This document shows, in pieces, positions 24,959 to 33,540 of a stretch of DNA of 64,000 bases. The notes under the pieces are model-generated. The model saw only the letters and a program-made list of their open reading frames with translations. It was not told the DNA's origin and ran no database searches. A program made the position numbers and the translations under genes. Origin of the DNA: Bacillota bacterium. Lineage in GTDB: Bacteria; Bacillota; Clostridia; Lachnospirales; Lachnospiraceae. The stretch lies in assembly GCA_023390555.1 (NCBI GenBank), contig JAEWCQ010000015.1:253330-317329 (forward strand), in the 5' to 3' direction. The stretch's first letter is position 1. Every line of letters begins with the position of its first letter.

Positions 24959-24987
24959 TATATACTAAAAAATAATAACTCCGGCAA
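24959..24987 (-). promoter_or_regulatory. Promoter of ychF
   Basis: The minus strand has TTGCCG (24982-24987), a 17-bp spacer and TATATA (24959-24964), about 90 bp before the ychF start. Confidence 0.5.
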
Positions 24988-25073
24988 TCTGATTTTACAA
25001 TTTTTAAGACGGCACTGTCATAGATTGAACTTTTTTGTCAGTAAACCTTTTTGATTATAAAGCACCAAGTCCC

Positions 25074-25100
25074 TGAATGCAAGATTTGTTCTTGTATTCA
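25074..25100. repeat. Inverted repeat with 11-bp arms
   Basis: TGAATGCAAGA and TCTTGTATTCA flank a 5-nt centre (TTTGT); one position is mismatched. No T run follows on either strand, so it is not a clear terminator. It lies downstream of the small membrane protein gene and could be the 3' end structure of its mRNA or a protein-binding site. Confidence 0.5.
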
Positions 25101-25157
25101 ACTACAAATTTACTTCAATGCTCCAAAATCGCGAAATTCTCTGGATCCAAAAGGCCA

Positions 25158-25328
25158 TTATTTCTTTGTACGATTCTTTCCAACTACAATATTCCAAAAG
25201 TCTCCTGCATACCCACCTACAACTATAACAATTGCTACATAAGCAACATAACAAATCAATCTGATAAAAAACGGTTTCTTCGATATAAAATTTTCAAAAT
25301 TATTTTTATATTCATTCCCTTTGTTCAT
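25158..25328 (-). CDS. Small membrane protein, 56 residues
   Basis: A short ORF with an excellent ribosome binding site (GGGAGG, seven bases before the ATG). The polar start MNKGNEYKNNFENFISKK is followed by one membrane segment (about residues 20-40, LICYVAYVAIVIVVGGYAG) and a basic end GKNRTKK. The interval is clearly AT-richer than its neighbours and holds no other good gene. A promoter of its own is visible at 25401-25429. I do not recognise a family. Size and topology resemble type I toxins, small stress peptides or accessory subunits, but there is no evidence for any of these. The plus-strand frame across the same DNA has no binding site and is rejected. Confidence 0.65.
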   Translation of the reverse strand: MNKGNEYKNNFENFISKKPFFIRLICYVAYVAIVIVVGGYAGDFWNIVVGKNRTKK

Positions 25329-25400
25329 CAATACTTCCTCCCTGATTCATTTCTATTATTTGAACCCTGCATTCTTATTCATATACTATTTTCCATTATT

Positions 25401-25429
25401 AACATAACACATAAAAAAGTCTTACTCAA
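25401..25429 (-). promoter_or_regulatory. Candidate promoter of the 56-residue membrane protein gene
   Basis: The minus strand has TTGAGT (25424-25429), a 17-bp spacer and TATGTT (25401-25406), about 70 bp before the start codon. Confidence 0.45.
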
Positions 25430-25523
25430 CCAGTCCTTCTATGCATCGAATTTAATTGACAGCTCTTTTCATAAATATCGAGGCTTTTACACGTTCATGC
25501 AACAATGATTTTCCTATTGAATG

Positions 25524-25565
25524 AAAAAAGCCGCCAGATTCATGTCACTTTATCTGACTGCCTTT
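25524..25565 (-). terminator. Terminator at the end of the murE operon
   Basis: On the minus strand a stem of about 12 pairs (one mismatch, two wobble pairs) is formed by AAGGCAGTCAGAT and ATCTGGCGGCTT with a short loop, followed by TTTTTTC. It lies about 110 bp after the last gene of the operon. Confidence 0.65.
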
Positions 25566-25672
25566 TAGGATTTATTATAAAATTAGCCATATACAACATG
25601 ATTATCTTTTCTTATAAGCTTTGATGTACTTGAAATATCATGCATACTTTTCAAATGTTTTATTTAATTTCA

Positions 25673-26053
25673 CTACAGTTGGGTAACCATCCCATTCATT
25701 ATTGTTTCAAAAAATTCGGTCTTTTCCTGATTACTCCCTGTTATTGTATAATGACCTGACGATCCGTCGTCATAAAAAATACTGACATCATACGCAGATC
25801 CAGAAGCATTTTTCACCACAGTATCATCTAATATTTCCAGACAACTTATTATCTTATTATCATCATATCCTGCCCGTAATGTCTTTTCTCTTCCAGTCAG
25901 ATGTTCCATAATATATACCGAGGTGACAGTCTGCGTTTGCAGCAATAAATCCGTCTTCTTATCATCTTCGTTATTCAAATTCTGAAGCGAAACCAGTCCG
26001 AAACACATGACTGACAATATCACGCAAACAGAGCCTTTCAAAATCTTTCTCAT
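25673..26053 (-). CDS. Small exported or membrane-anchored protein of unknown function
   Basis: A 126-residue protein with an N-terminal signal-anchor (MRKILKGSVCVILSVMCFGL) and a polar extracellular part ending in a compact beta-like region, SIFYDDGSSGHYTITGS. I do not recognise the family. The ATG at 26053 follows GTGGGGGATTGT and puts the hydrophobic segment at the N-terminus. The frame is also open to an ATG at 26119, which overlaps the thiamine pyrophosphokinase stop as ATGA, so a 22-residue longer protein is possible. It is the last gene of the long murE operon and is followed by a terminator after an AT-rich spacer. Confidence 0.65.
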   Translation of the reverse strand: MRKILKGSVCVILSVMCFGLVSLQNLNNEDDKKTDLLLQTQTVTSVYIMEHLTGREKTLRAGYDDNKIISCLEILDDTVVKNASGSAYDVSIFYDDGSSGHYTITGSNQEKTEFFETIMNGMVTQL

Positions 26054-26115
26054 ACAATCCCCCACTGACGAATTTCTATCGCCTATTGTACCATTACCAT
26101 CTACCTGTTCTCTCT

Positions 26116-26766
26116 TCATGAATCCTTTGATTCGATTAAAATTGCAATTCCCTCTTCAAATTCGATTACACCCGTGTCTGCCACGATCTCATTGCTGACT
26201 CCAAGTGTATTACTGCTGTAGAGCGTTGCCTGATCCAGCGGATATTTAAATCCGGTCAGTGTTATTTTTTCCACGATTGTCGTAAGCGGCAGAATGGATA
26301 CATACATTCCATACTGCTCCTCTTTTTTTAGTTTCTTCTTTCCGTCTATCAGACAGATCCGATTATTGGCGTCCACAATATAGGCAGGGATATCCCGGAT
26401 CATCGCCTTGTACAGCAACTGGATATTACCGATGACATGATCGAGCCTTGTCCCTGTAGCGCCGAGGATATGAATCTCGGATGCCTGATGTTCCAACGCC
26501 GTAGAAATCGCAAGTTCCGTATCGGTCTCATCCTTTTCCGGCCGATAGTGCTTCCAGATAATCTGTGGCTGCCTATGAAAATATTCCATCGTCTCAGGTG
26601 TTACCGAATCGAAATCGCCGACAACACAATCCGGTACAATCTCCCGTTTTCTGCAATATTCCATACCGGCATCCGCAGCGATGATATATTCCGGCTGATA
26701 TGTTTTGATATACTCCGCTGCAAAAGAATCCTCTATCCTGCCGCCTGTCAGAATTAATAGTTTCAT
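26116..26766 (-). CDS. Thiamine pyrophosphokinase
   Basis: A 216-residue enzyme that converts thiamine to thiamine diphosphate using ATP. The catalytic stretch AADAGMEYCRKREIVPD, GDFDSVTPE and EKDETDTELAI give the acidic metal- and substrate-binding residues of the family. The C-terminal thiamine-binding domain includes YGMYVSILPLTT and LGVSNEIVADTGVIEF. The ATG at 26766 is inside the 3' end of rpe, preceded by AGAGG. It follows rsgA and rpe in the order usual for Firmicutes. The assignment is firm. Confidence 0.93.
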   Translation of the reverse strand: MKLLILTGGRIEDSFAAEYIKTYQPEYIIAADAGMEYCRKREIVPDCVVGDFDSVTPETMEYFHRQPQIIWKHYRPEKDETDTELAISTALEHQASEIHILGATGTRLDHVIGNIQLLYKAMIRDIPAYIVDANNRICLIDGKKKLKKEEQYGMYVSILPLTTIVEKITLTGFKYPLDQATLYSSNTLGVSNEIVADTGVIEFEEGIAILIESKDS

Positions 26767-26773
26767 GTTTTGT

Positions 26774-27439
26774 TTAACCTCTTCCGGATTCATTCATGGC
26801 TGTCAGAAAGCTGTTTACATTCTCTGTGATATCACCCTGAAAAACCGCGCTTCCCGCAACAATAATATTTGCGCCAGCATCCATCAGAGCTCCCACATTG
26901 TCCAGATTTACACCGCCATCCACTTCAATATCCGTTTTCAGACCCCGGCGGTCGATCATCTGCTTGAGATCCCGCACTTTATCAATGGTATAAGGAATCA
27001 GCTTCTGCCCGCCATACCCTGGATTCACCGTCATAATCAGCGTCATATCCACTTTAGGCAGCACATATTCGATTGCACTGAGCGGCGTAGCCGGATTCAA
27101 TGCCACTCCTGCGATGATTCCCTTTTCCAGGATAGCTTCGATTGTACGATCCAGATGTCTGCAGGCCTCTGCATGAACTGTAATCAAATCCGCTCCGCAG
27201 GCTACCAGTTCATCAATATACCGGATCGGCTCCTCAATCATCAGATGCACATCAAAAATACGCTCGCTCCGATTGCGGATTGCCTTGATCACCGGCATCC
27301 CAAAAGAGATGCTCGGCACAAACATGCCATCCATCACATCAATGTGGACATACTGCGCACCGGCCTGGTCGAGCAGTTCAATCTGATTTCCTAAATCCGA
27401 AAAATCGGCTGATAAAATCGATGGGGATAAACAATTCAT
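26774..27439 (-). CDS. rpe: Ribulose-phosphate 3-epimerase
   Basis: A 221-residue TIM-barrel enzyme that interconverts ribulose-5-phosphate and xylulose-5-phosphate. It starts MNCLSPSILSADFSDLGNQI, with the catalytic HIDVMDGMFVPSISFG, then VHLMIEEP, MTVNPGYGGQKLIP and EVDGGVNLDN, all family motifs with the metal-binding His and Asp residues. AAAGGAG precedes the ATG. It is located between rsgA and the thiamine pyrophosphokinase gene. The assignment is firm. Confidence 0.97.
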   Translation of the reverse strand: MNCLSPSILSADFSDLGNQIELLDQAGAQYVHIDVMDGMFVPSISFGMPVIKAIRNRSERIFDVHLMIEEPIRYIDELVACGADLITVHAEACRHLDRTIEAILEKGIIAGVALNPATPLSAIEYVLPKVDMTLIMTVNPGYGGQKLIPYTIDKVRDLKQMIDRRGLKTDIEVDGGVNLDNVGALMDAGANIIVAGSAVFQGDITENVNSFLTAMNESGRG

Positions 27440-27457
27440 TTTTTTCTCCTTTATCGT

Positions 27458-28336
27458 TTAATACTTCTTCACTGCCTTGAGTTCTTCGTAAATAATACGG
27501 TAATTTTCATAACGTACCGGATGGATCTTTTCATCCTTCAATGCCTGTTTCACTCCGCAATCCGGCTCGTTGATGTGGGAGCACCCCTGAAATCTGCAAT
27601 ACGGTTCATAGAGCGCAAACTCTTCGTAATATCTGCTCAGATCCTCTTTTTCAAATCCCGGTATATAAAGGGAACTGAATCCCGGAGTGTCCACAATATA
27701 GGTTTTGCCTGACAAATGGATCAGCTGGGAATGCCTGGTCGTATGCTTTCCGCGCTCAATTTTTCTGCTGATATCTGCCGTTTCCATCTGAATCCCGGGA
27801 GAAAGCCGGTTTACCAGAGAAGATTTCCCCACACCGGACGGACCGGCAACCGCCGTTGTCTTCCCCCGCAGATGCTCCTGAAGCTGTTCCATTCCGATGT
27901 TTTCCACCGCACTGGTAAAGAGAATCTGACTGCCGCAGGATGCATAGATGGTGCGCAGCTCCTCCAGCTCTGTCTCAGATACAAGATCACATTTATTAAA
28001 ACAGATCAGAACCGGTACTGCCTGATACCGCATCATAATCAAAAAGCGATCGAGCAGATTAAAATTCGGCTTCGGTTTTGCCGCAGCAAAAATCAGAAGC
28101 GCCTGATCAATATTAGACACTGCCGGACGGATCAGCTCATTCTGCCGGGGTAATATCTGGCTGATATTTCCGGTCATGGCAGCTGCATCAATCACGTCAA
28201 TCACAACATCATCGCCCACCAGCGGCTTCACTTTCTGCTGTCGGAACACTCCTTTGGCCTTGCACTCATAAATTCCGGATTCTACTACGTGAACGTAGTA
28301 AAATCCGGAAATTCCCTTGACTATTTTCCCCTGCAT
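27458..28336 (-). CDS. rsgA: Ribosome small subunit-dependent GTPase A
   Basis: A 292-residue circularly permuted GTPase that assists 30S subunit maturation. An N-terminal OB fold (residues 1-65) is followed by G4 CFNKCDL, G1 GPSGVGKSSLVNRL and G3 DTPGFSSL in permuted order. The C-terminal zinc site is formed around CRFQGCSHINEPDCGV. AGAGG precedes the ATG. It is placed after prkC, the classical stp-prkC-rsgA-rpe-thiN order of Firmicutes, in which PrkC-type kinases are known to phosphorylate RsgA in some species. Confidence 0.97.
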   Translation of the reverse strand: MQGKIVKGISGFYYVHVVESGIYECKAKGVFRQQKVKPLVGDDVVIDVIDAAAMTGNISQILPRQNELIRPAVSNIDQALLIFAAAKPKPNFNLLDRFLIMMRYQAVPVLICFNKCDLVSETELEELRTIYASCGSQILFTSAVENIGMEQLQEHLRGKTTAVAGPSGVGKSSLVNRLSPGIQMETADISRKIERGKHTTRHSQLIHLSGKTYIVDTPGFSSLYIPGFEKEDLSRYYEEFALYEPYCRFQGCSHINEPDCGVKQALKDEKIHPVRYENYRIIYEELKAVKKY

Positions 28337-28350
28337 AGATCTATTTCCTC

Positions 28351-30417
28351 TTATTGCTGAGTAAAGTTGACGCTCTTACTGTCTTTCTTTGTCTTTGTAT
28401 CACCATTTTCATCTGTATAGGTCCATGTAATGGTACGCGTACCGCTGCTGCTGTTCGCAATATTCGTCACACTTAAATTCCACGGAGCTTCTGATACGTC
28501 CTGATCCTTAAATGACTGCAGTTCATTGCCGTCTGCATCCGTCAGGACAATCGTTGCCTTCGTATAGTCCTTTCCATCGCTCGGTACGGAAATCGTTTCA
28601 CTGTAGGAATAGTATACTATTTTCTTACCAAGGCTGATAACCAGACTGACACTGGTTCCCTTATCCACATATTTTCCGCCGACAACGCTCTGGCTGATTA
28701 CATTTCCCTCCGCAATCGTATCATTGTATTCGGTGGATGCGATGCTGACGGTCAGACCTGCGTTCTGCAGTTCGGTCTGCGCATCTGCCTGCGGTTTATC
28801 CAGGACGTTCGGAACCTGTACGCTTGCAATTCCACGGCTTAAGATGACGGTAACCGTATCCCCCTTCTTCACGGATGATCCTGCAGTCGGATTCGTGGAG
28901 ATGACGTGATCCTGTTCAACGGTGTCATTGTAGTCGTAATCTGTTGTTACGTTAAAGCCCATATCCTCCAATTTCTTCTGAGCTTCGGAAGACGGCGAAT
29001 TTGTGACATCCGGCACCGTCAAAGAACCTGCTCCGCTGCTGACTGTCACCTTGATCGTTGTATTTTCCGCAACTTCTACTCCCTTGTCTACACTCTGGGA
29101 AACGATCTTCCCTGCTTCCACCTCATCGGATGAGGTCGTGCCTTCCTGTTCAACGTTCAGTCCGATTTCCTCCAGTGCAGTCTTTGCCTCATCCAGGGTC
29201 ATGTTGGAAACATCGATCATTTTTACCATTTCCGTATCGGTCTCTGTTTCTGTCGGAATCTCCGTCTGTGTCTCCGTTTCCGTCGACGCATTCTTGTCGG
29301 AAGAGTTAAATTTAAAGAGGCCGAGCAGATTTCCAATGATAAAAATAATGATCGCAATAATAATAACCGCAGCGGCAATACCCATAATAGTAACGGCCTT
29401 TTCCATCTTTGGATTCAGAATTCCTTCTTCTTCCTCGTCCTCTGCCTCACCTGCGGTTTCATCCTCTTCCTCTTCTTCCTCGGAATCCGTTCTCTGCATC
29501 TTCCCGGTTCCTTTGTTGATCTGAGCAAGTTCATCCTGACCGATAATTCTCGTCTTATCCTGATTTACAAGCGGAATCATCATGACAAAATCCTCATTCG
29601 GACTGATCAGGGATTTCTTCAAATCCAAAAGAAGCTCTTCCACGTTCTGATAACGTCTGTCGGGATTCTTCTGGGTACATTTTAAAATAATCTTTTCCAG
29701 GCTGATTGGAAGATCCGATGCATACGCACTCGGTGCGACCATTTCCTCCTGCAGGTGCTGGATTGCCACGGCAACTGTCGTATCTCCGTCAAACGGCACA
29801 CGCCCGGTTACCATTTCATACATGACGATACCGAGTGAATAAATATCACTCTTGCCATCCACAAAACCGTTTCTCGCCTGCTCTGGCGATGCATAATGTA
29901 CGGAGCCCATCACATCCGAATTGATGGTATTGGAGGTTGCCGCCCTTGCAATACCAAAATCTGTGACCTTGACTTTTCCCTCCGTAGAGATAATAATATT
30001 CTGCGGTTTGATATCCCGATGTACAATATGTTTATTATGTGCAGCTTCAATACCGCGGCCAACCTGAATCGCTATACTGACTGCCTCTTTAAAAGAAAGC
30101 TGCCCTTTTTTCTCAATATATGTTTTAAGTGTAATACCCTCTACGTATTCCATGACGATATAATGCATACCGTCTTCGCTTCCGACATCGTAAATATTTA
30201 CGATATTCGGATGCTCCAGCCCGCCTGCCGACTGTGCCTCAGTACGAAACTTCGTCACAAAATTGACATCTTCGCTGAATTCCTGCTTCAAGACCTTGAT
30301 TGCTACAAAACGGCCAAGTACGTGGTCTTTTGCCTTATATACATCAGACATTCCACCTGCACCGATTTTACCAAGTATCTCATATCTATCTGCTACAAAC
30401 ATTCCCTCTGCTAACAT
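28351..30417 (-). CDS. prkC: PASTA-domain Ser/Thr protein kinase
   Basis: A 688-residue membrane kinase that senses muropeptides or lipid II. The kinase domain (10-275) has GKIGAGGMSDVYKAK, the catalytic lysine at 41 (VAIK), HRDIKPQN at 133-140 and DFG at 153-155. An acidic juxtamembrane stretch (312-331) precedes one membrane segment (341-363). Three extracellular PASTA repeats follow, at about 395-463, 464-530 and 531-597, each with the EAG or DH and IVSQSV-like pattern. A further ~90-residue beta-rich domain (598-688) that is not PASTA closes the protein. The gene start overlaps the stp stop. It is co-transcribed with its phosphatase. Confidence 0.97.
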   Translation of the reverse strand: MLAEGMFVADRYEILGKIGAGGMSDVYKAKDHVLGRFVAIKVLKQEFSEDVNFVTKFRTEAQSAGGLEHPNIVNIYDVGSEDGMHYIVMEYVEGITLKTYIEKKGQLSFKEAVSIAIQVGRGIEAAHNKHIVHRDIKPQNIIISTEGKVKVTDFGIARAATSNTINSDVMGSVHYASPEQARNGFVDGKSDIYSLGIVMYEMVTGRVPFDGDTTVAVAIQHLQEEMVAPSAYASDLPISLEKIILKCTQKNPDRRYQNVEELLLDLKKSLISPNEDFVMMIPLVNQDKTRIIGQDELAQINKGTGKMQRTDSEEEEEEDETAGEAEDEEEEGILNPKMEKAVTIMGIAAAVIIIAIIIFIIGNLLGLFKFNSSDKNASTETETQTEIPTETETDTEMVKMIDVSNMTLDEAKTALEEIGLNVEQEGTTSSDEVEAGKIVSQSVDKGVEVAENTTIKVTVSSGAGSLTVPDVTNSPSSEAQKKLEDMGFNVTTDYDYNDTVEQDHVISTNPTAGSSVKKGDTVTVILSRGIASVQVPNVLDKPQADAQTELQNAGLTVSIASTEYNDTIAEGNVISQSVVGGKYVDKGTSVSLVISLGKKIVYYSYSETISVPSDGKDYTKATIVLTDADGNELQSFKDQDVSEAPWNLSVTNIANSSSGTRTITWTYTDENGDTKTKKDSKSVNFTQQ

Positions 30418-31154
30418 CTTTTCACCTCATCAGAAAATGGTTCTATCACTATCACCGTAATATTGTCTTTTCCGCCGTTTCGATTGGCAGTCTCTACGAG
30501 TTTCTCAGCCTGCTCTGCGATATCCCGCTGTCCCATGATGATACTGCGGATATCGTTATCCTCAATCATATTGGTAAGTCCGTCAGAGCACATTAGAATA
30601 TGATCGCCTTCTTCAATCTCTATCTCAAAGAAATCAATGGAAACCTCCGGTAATGCACCGATTGCCCTTGTAATTATGTTTTTATCGGGATGTCCCTTGG
30701 CTACTTCTTTATCCATTTCTCCCATGCGGACCATCTCCTCCACAAGAGAATGATCTTTTGTAATTTGCTGTATTGTCTGGTTGACAATATAGAGTCTGCT
30801 GTCGCCTACATTTGCAACGTACAGATGGGCATCCAGAATGGTAAGAACCACCACGGTTGTTCCCATGCCTTTCATGGATTCATTTTCATTCGCACGGTCA
30901 ATCAACATGCGGTTTGCAGTCTGAATCGCCTCTTCCATGATTGCAACCGGTTCTGTCTGTTCTGATTTCGAAATGACATCCACGATTGTCTCCACTGTAT
31001 ACTTTGAAGCATAATCCCCCGCATTATGACCTCCCATACCATCCGCAACAATAAAAAGGTTTGGAAGATTTCCAACCGGTTTCTCAGACGTATACACATA
31101 GTCCTGATTCATGTCACGACGCTGTCCGATATCCGTTATGGAAAATGTCTTCAT
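30411..31154 (-). CDS. PP2C-type Ser/Thr phosphatase (Stp1/PrpC family)
   Basis: A 247-residue PPM/PP2C phosphatase that reverses phosphorylation by the PASTA kinase. Metal-binding motifs are RRDMNQD near residue 13, VADGMGGHNAG near 37, and MCSDGLTNMIED plus GGKDNITVIVI at the end. The length matches the Firmicute Stp1/PrpC family. AGGAG precedes the ATG. It is located directly between rlmN and prkC, and its last codons overlap the kinase start, which implies coupled synthesis. Confidence 0.96.
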   Translation of the reverse strand: MKTFSITDIGQRRDMNQDYVYTSEKPVGNLPNLFIVADGMGGHNAGDYASKYTVETIVDVISKSEQTEPVAIMEEAIQTANRMLIDRANENESMKGMGTTVVVLTILDAHLYVANVGDSRLYIVNQTIQQITKDHSLVEEMVRMGEMDKEVAKGHPDKNIITRAIGALPEVSIDFFEIEIEEGDHILMCSDGLTNMIEDNDIRSIIMGQRDIAEQAEKLVETANRNGGKDNITVIVIEPFSDEVKRC

Positions 31155-31163
31155 GATTTTCTC

Positions 31164-32213
31164 CTACCTTTCCAAAAAACTTTTTCTTAGCTGTCCACAG
31201 GCTCCGTCAATATCCCTGCCCATTTCTCTTCTAATAGTAACATTAATTCCGTTTTTTTCAAGTTTATTTTTGAATTTGAGAATTTCCTGCTGCCGCGATT
31301 GTACATAGTCCCGTTCCTTGATCGGATTCACGGGAATCAGGTTAATATGGCAGTTCATTCCCTTTACAAGGGTGCAAAGCTGTTCGGCATCCTCATCGGT
31401 ATCATTCACGCCGCCCACGAGGCTGTATTCAAAGGTAATTCTCCTGCCCGTCTTCTCGAAATAGATGCGGCAGGCATCAAGAATCTCGTGTATGCTGTAT
31501 TTATTCGCAACCGGCATCAGTTCCTGTCGCTTCTCCTGGGAAGAGGCATGAAGGGAAAGTGCAAGTGTGATCTGGAAGTTTTCCTCTGCCAGTTCCAGCA
31601 TCTTCGGTACGATTCCGCAAGTGGAAACCGTAATATTGCGCTGACTGATGTGCAGTCCGTTTTCATCGGACACCAGTTTCAGGAAACGCACCAGATTTTC
31701 ATAATTATCCAGCGGCTCTCCGCTCCCCATGACCACAACATTGGAGACTCTTTCCCCGATATCCGCACTGATACGGTAAATCTGTTCCAAAATCTCCGAA
31801 GGCCGCAGATTGCGTACCAGACCATCCAGTGTCGATGCGCAGAAACGGCATCCCATCCGGCAGCCTACCTGCGAAGATACACAGACCGAGTTGCCGTGAT
31901 GATAGCGCATCAGTACGCTCTCGATCATATTTCCGTCCTCCAGTGCAAAGAGGTATTTTCTGGTTCCATCCAGTTTCGAGATCTGCACCAGTTCCCTCTG
32001 CAGGGTGACCAGTTCACACTCTAACCGCAAACGTTCCCGCAGCTGAACGGAGAGATTCGTCATCTCTTCAAAGGCAGTCACATGCTTGACATGCAGCCAC
32101 TCATAGATCTGCTTTGCCCGAAACGATTTTTCACCCCAGCCTTTTAAAAGTGCTTCCAGTTCCGTCAGGTTTAAAGATTTTATATCTGTTTTTTCTGTTT
32201 TCTGTTCACTCAT
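31164..32213 (-). CDS. rlmN: 23S rRNA (adenine-2503-C2)-methyltransferase
   Basis: A 349-residue radical-SAM methyltransferase that modifies A2503 of 23S rRNA and A37 of some tRNAs. The [4Fe-4S] motif is CRMGCRFCAST (CxxxCxxC), with the SAM-binding GSGEPLDNYENL region and the two methyl-carrying/catalytic cysteine regions (VSTCGIV and, near the end, DGACGQLR). The N-terminal domain with RAKQIYEWLHV is present. The upstream binding site is weak, and the gene follows rsmB by 16 bp. The assignment is firm; Cfr-type resistance variants are unlikely given the operon position. Confidence 0.96.
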   Translation of the reverse strand: MSEQKTEKTDIKSLNLTELEALLKGWGEKSFRAKQIYEWLHVKHVTAFEEMTNLSVQLRERLRLECELVTLQRELVQISKLDGTRKYLFALEDGNMIESVLMRYHHGNSVCVSSQVGCRMGCRFCASTLDGLVRNLRPSEILEQIYRISADIGERVSNVVVMGSGEPLDNYENLVRFLKLVSDENGLHISQRNITVSTCGIVPKMLELAEENFQITLALSLHASSQEKRQELMPVANKYSIHEILDACRIYFEKTGRRITFEYSLVGGVNDTDEDAEQLCTLVKGMNCHINLIPVNPIKERDYVQSRQQEILKFKNKLEKNGINVTIRREMGRDIDGACGQLRKSFLER

Positions 32214-32229
32214 TCTATTTCCATACTCT

Positions 32230-33540
32230 TTACTGTTTTTTCATCAATTTTGCAATATAAAAACCGTCAGATTCCTCATCCAGCGGAAGGATCTGCCTGG
32301 AAAATTCACAGGTATACTCCGGAAACTCCTTTAAAAACCAATCCATGTTTCCCCGATTCTCAGCTTCCGAGATTGTACAGGTACTGTAGATCAGCTTACC
32401 ACCCGGCCGGACATATTGATGTACCGTCTTAAGAATCTCTCTTTGCAGCAGCACCAGTTCTTTTTGCTTTTCGGGTGTCATCTTATAGCGAATATCTTTC
32501 TTCCGCCGCATGACTCCAAGTCCGGAACAGGGCAGATCTGCGATGACAATATCGGCTTTTCCAAGGGAGTTCTCATCCAGAACTCTCGCGTCCTGGCATC
32601 TCGCTGTCATGTTCCCGACCCCGCAGCGGTCGATATTCTGCGTAATCAGGTTTACTTTGTACTCCGTCAGATCACGCGCATCCACATGGCCGGTTCCGTG
32701 AAGCTTTTCCGCAATATGTATGCTTTTCCCGCCCGGTGCGGCGCATACATCCATTACATAATCTCCTTCTTTCGGATCTGCCGCTTCTGCCACCTGCATC
32801 GAGCTGACATTCTGCACATAAAACAACCCTCTCTGAAAGGCAGGGAGCGAATTCAGATAGTCCAGACCCCCTGTGATCTGAAATGCATACGGAAGATCCC
32901 GGCTCTGTGTCAGTGTAATTCCATCCTGCTCCAGTTCCTTTTGCAGTTCTTCTGGTGTGATTTTCGTCAGATTTGTACGAATACTGATTGGCGTTTCTTT
33001 CAGGAAGCTTTCCAGCATGCGTTCCACCGTTTCCTCCGGATAAGTCTCCAGCCATTGCCGTATGATCCACTCCGGCATGGAATAGCGGACCGAAAGACAG
33101 ACAATCGGGTCCGCCTCCCTTGTGGGATATTCTATCTGCTCCAGATTCCGGCTGATATTGCGCAAAACGCCGTTTACAAAGCCGGTCAGATTCTGAAATC
33201 CCTTCTTTTTTACCAGCTTCACTGCCTCATTGCAGGTTGCGGAAGCCGGAATCGCATCCATGTACTTTAATTCATAGACGCTGCTTCTAAGGATACAGCG
33301 GATGACCGGTTTCATCTTATTCACTTTTGTATTGGAGAAATGATTGATGATATAGTCCAGTTCAATCATATGTTCCAGTGTGCCCTCCGTCACTCTCGTG
33401 ATAAAGGCACGTTCTTTTTTATCCAGATACTGATATTTCTGCAGAACCGCAGAAATCGCAAGATGACTGTATTCTCCATCTCTTGTAATCTGCAGAAGCA
33501 GTCCAAGCACCAGTTCCCGTAGATTTACTGAATCAGTCAT
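32230..33540 (-). CDS. rsmB: 16S rRNA (cytosine-967-C5)-methyltransferase
   Basis: A 436-residue SAM-dependent rRNA methyltransferase. The N-terminal NusB-like domain (residues 5-140) contains FVNGVLRNISRN. The Rossmann domain has VCAAPGGKSIHIAEKL (SAM site), and the catalytic cysteines are in ADLPCSGLGVMRRK and YSTCTISEAEN. The ATG at 33540 follows GGAGG and overlaps the end of the zinc peptidase gene; the longer frame to 33609 lies entirely in that gene. It sits in the fmt-rsmB-rlmN-stp-prkC order found in many Firmicutes. Confidence 0.96.
   Translation of the reverse strand: MTDSVNLRELVLGLLLQITRDGEYSHLAISAVLQKYQYLDKKERAFITRVTEGTLEHMIELDYIINHFSNTKVNKMKPVIRCILRSSVYELKYMDAIPASATCNEAVKLVKKKGFQNLTGFVNGVLRNISRNLEQIEYPTREADPIVCLSVRYSMPEWIIRQWLETYPEETVERMLESFLKETPISIRTNLTKITPEELQKELEQDGITLTQSRDLPYAFQITGGLDYLNSLPAFQRGLFYVQNVSSMQVAEAADPKEGDYVMDVCAAPGGKSIHIAEKLHGTGHVDARDLTEYKVNLITQNIDRCGVGNMTARCQDARVLDENSLGKADIVIADLPCSGLGVMRRKKDIRYKMTPEKQKELVLLQREILKTVHQYVRPGGKLIYSTCTISEAENRGNMDWFLKEFPEYTCEFSRQILPLDEESDGFYIAKLMKKQ

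Larger units (their letters stand above)
25329..25672. other. AT-rich intergenic stretch
   Basis: This 344-bp stretch holds the terminator of the murE operon (25524-25565) and the promoter of the 56-residue membrane protein (25401-25429). Nothing else coding or structured was recognised on either strand. Confidence 0.5.

Noticed and set aside
25077..25508. 143-residue plus-strand open frame in the AT-rich gap
   Set aside because: It lacks a ribosome binding site, and the opposite strand has a well-initiated small gene, promoter and terminator that explain the region better.
29455..29490. Acidic low-complexity stretch as a frameshift sign in the kinase
   Set aside because: The glutamate-rich juxtamembrane run keeps frame on both sides and is common in clostridial PASTA kinases.
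32416..33270. 284-residue plus-strand open frame
   Set aside because: It is antisense to rsmB, whose conserved motifs are clear; no binding site precedes it.
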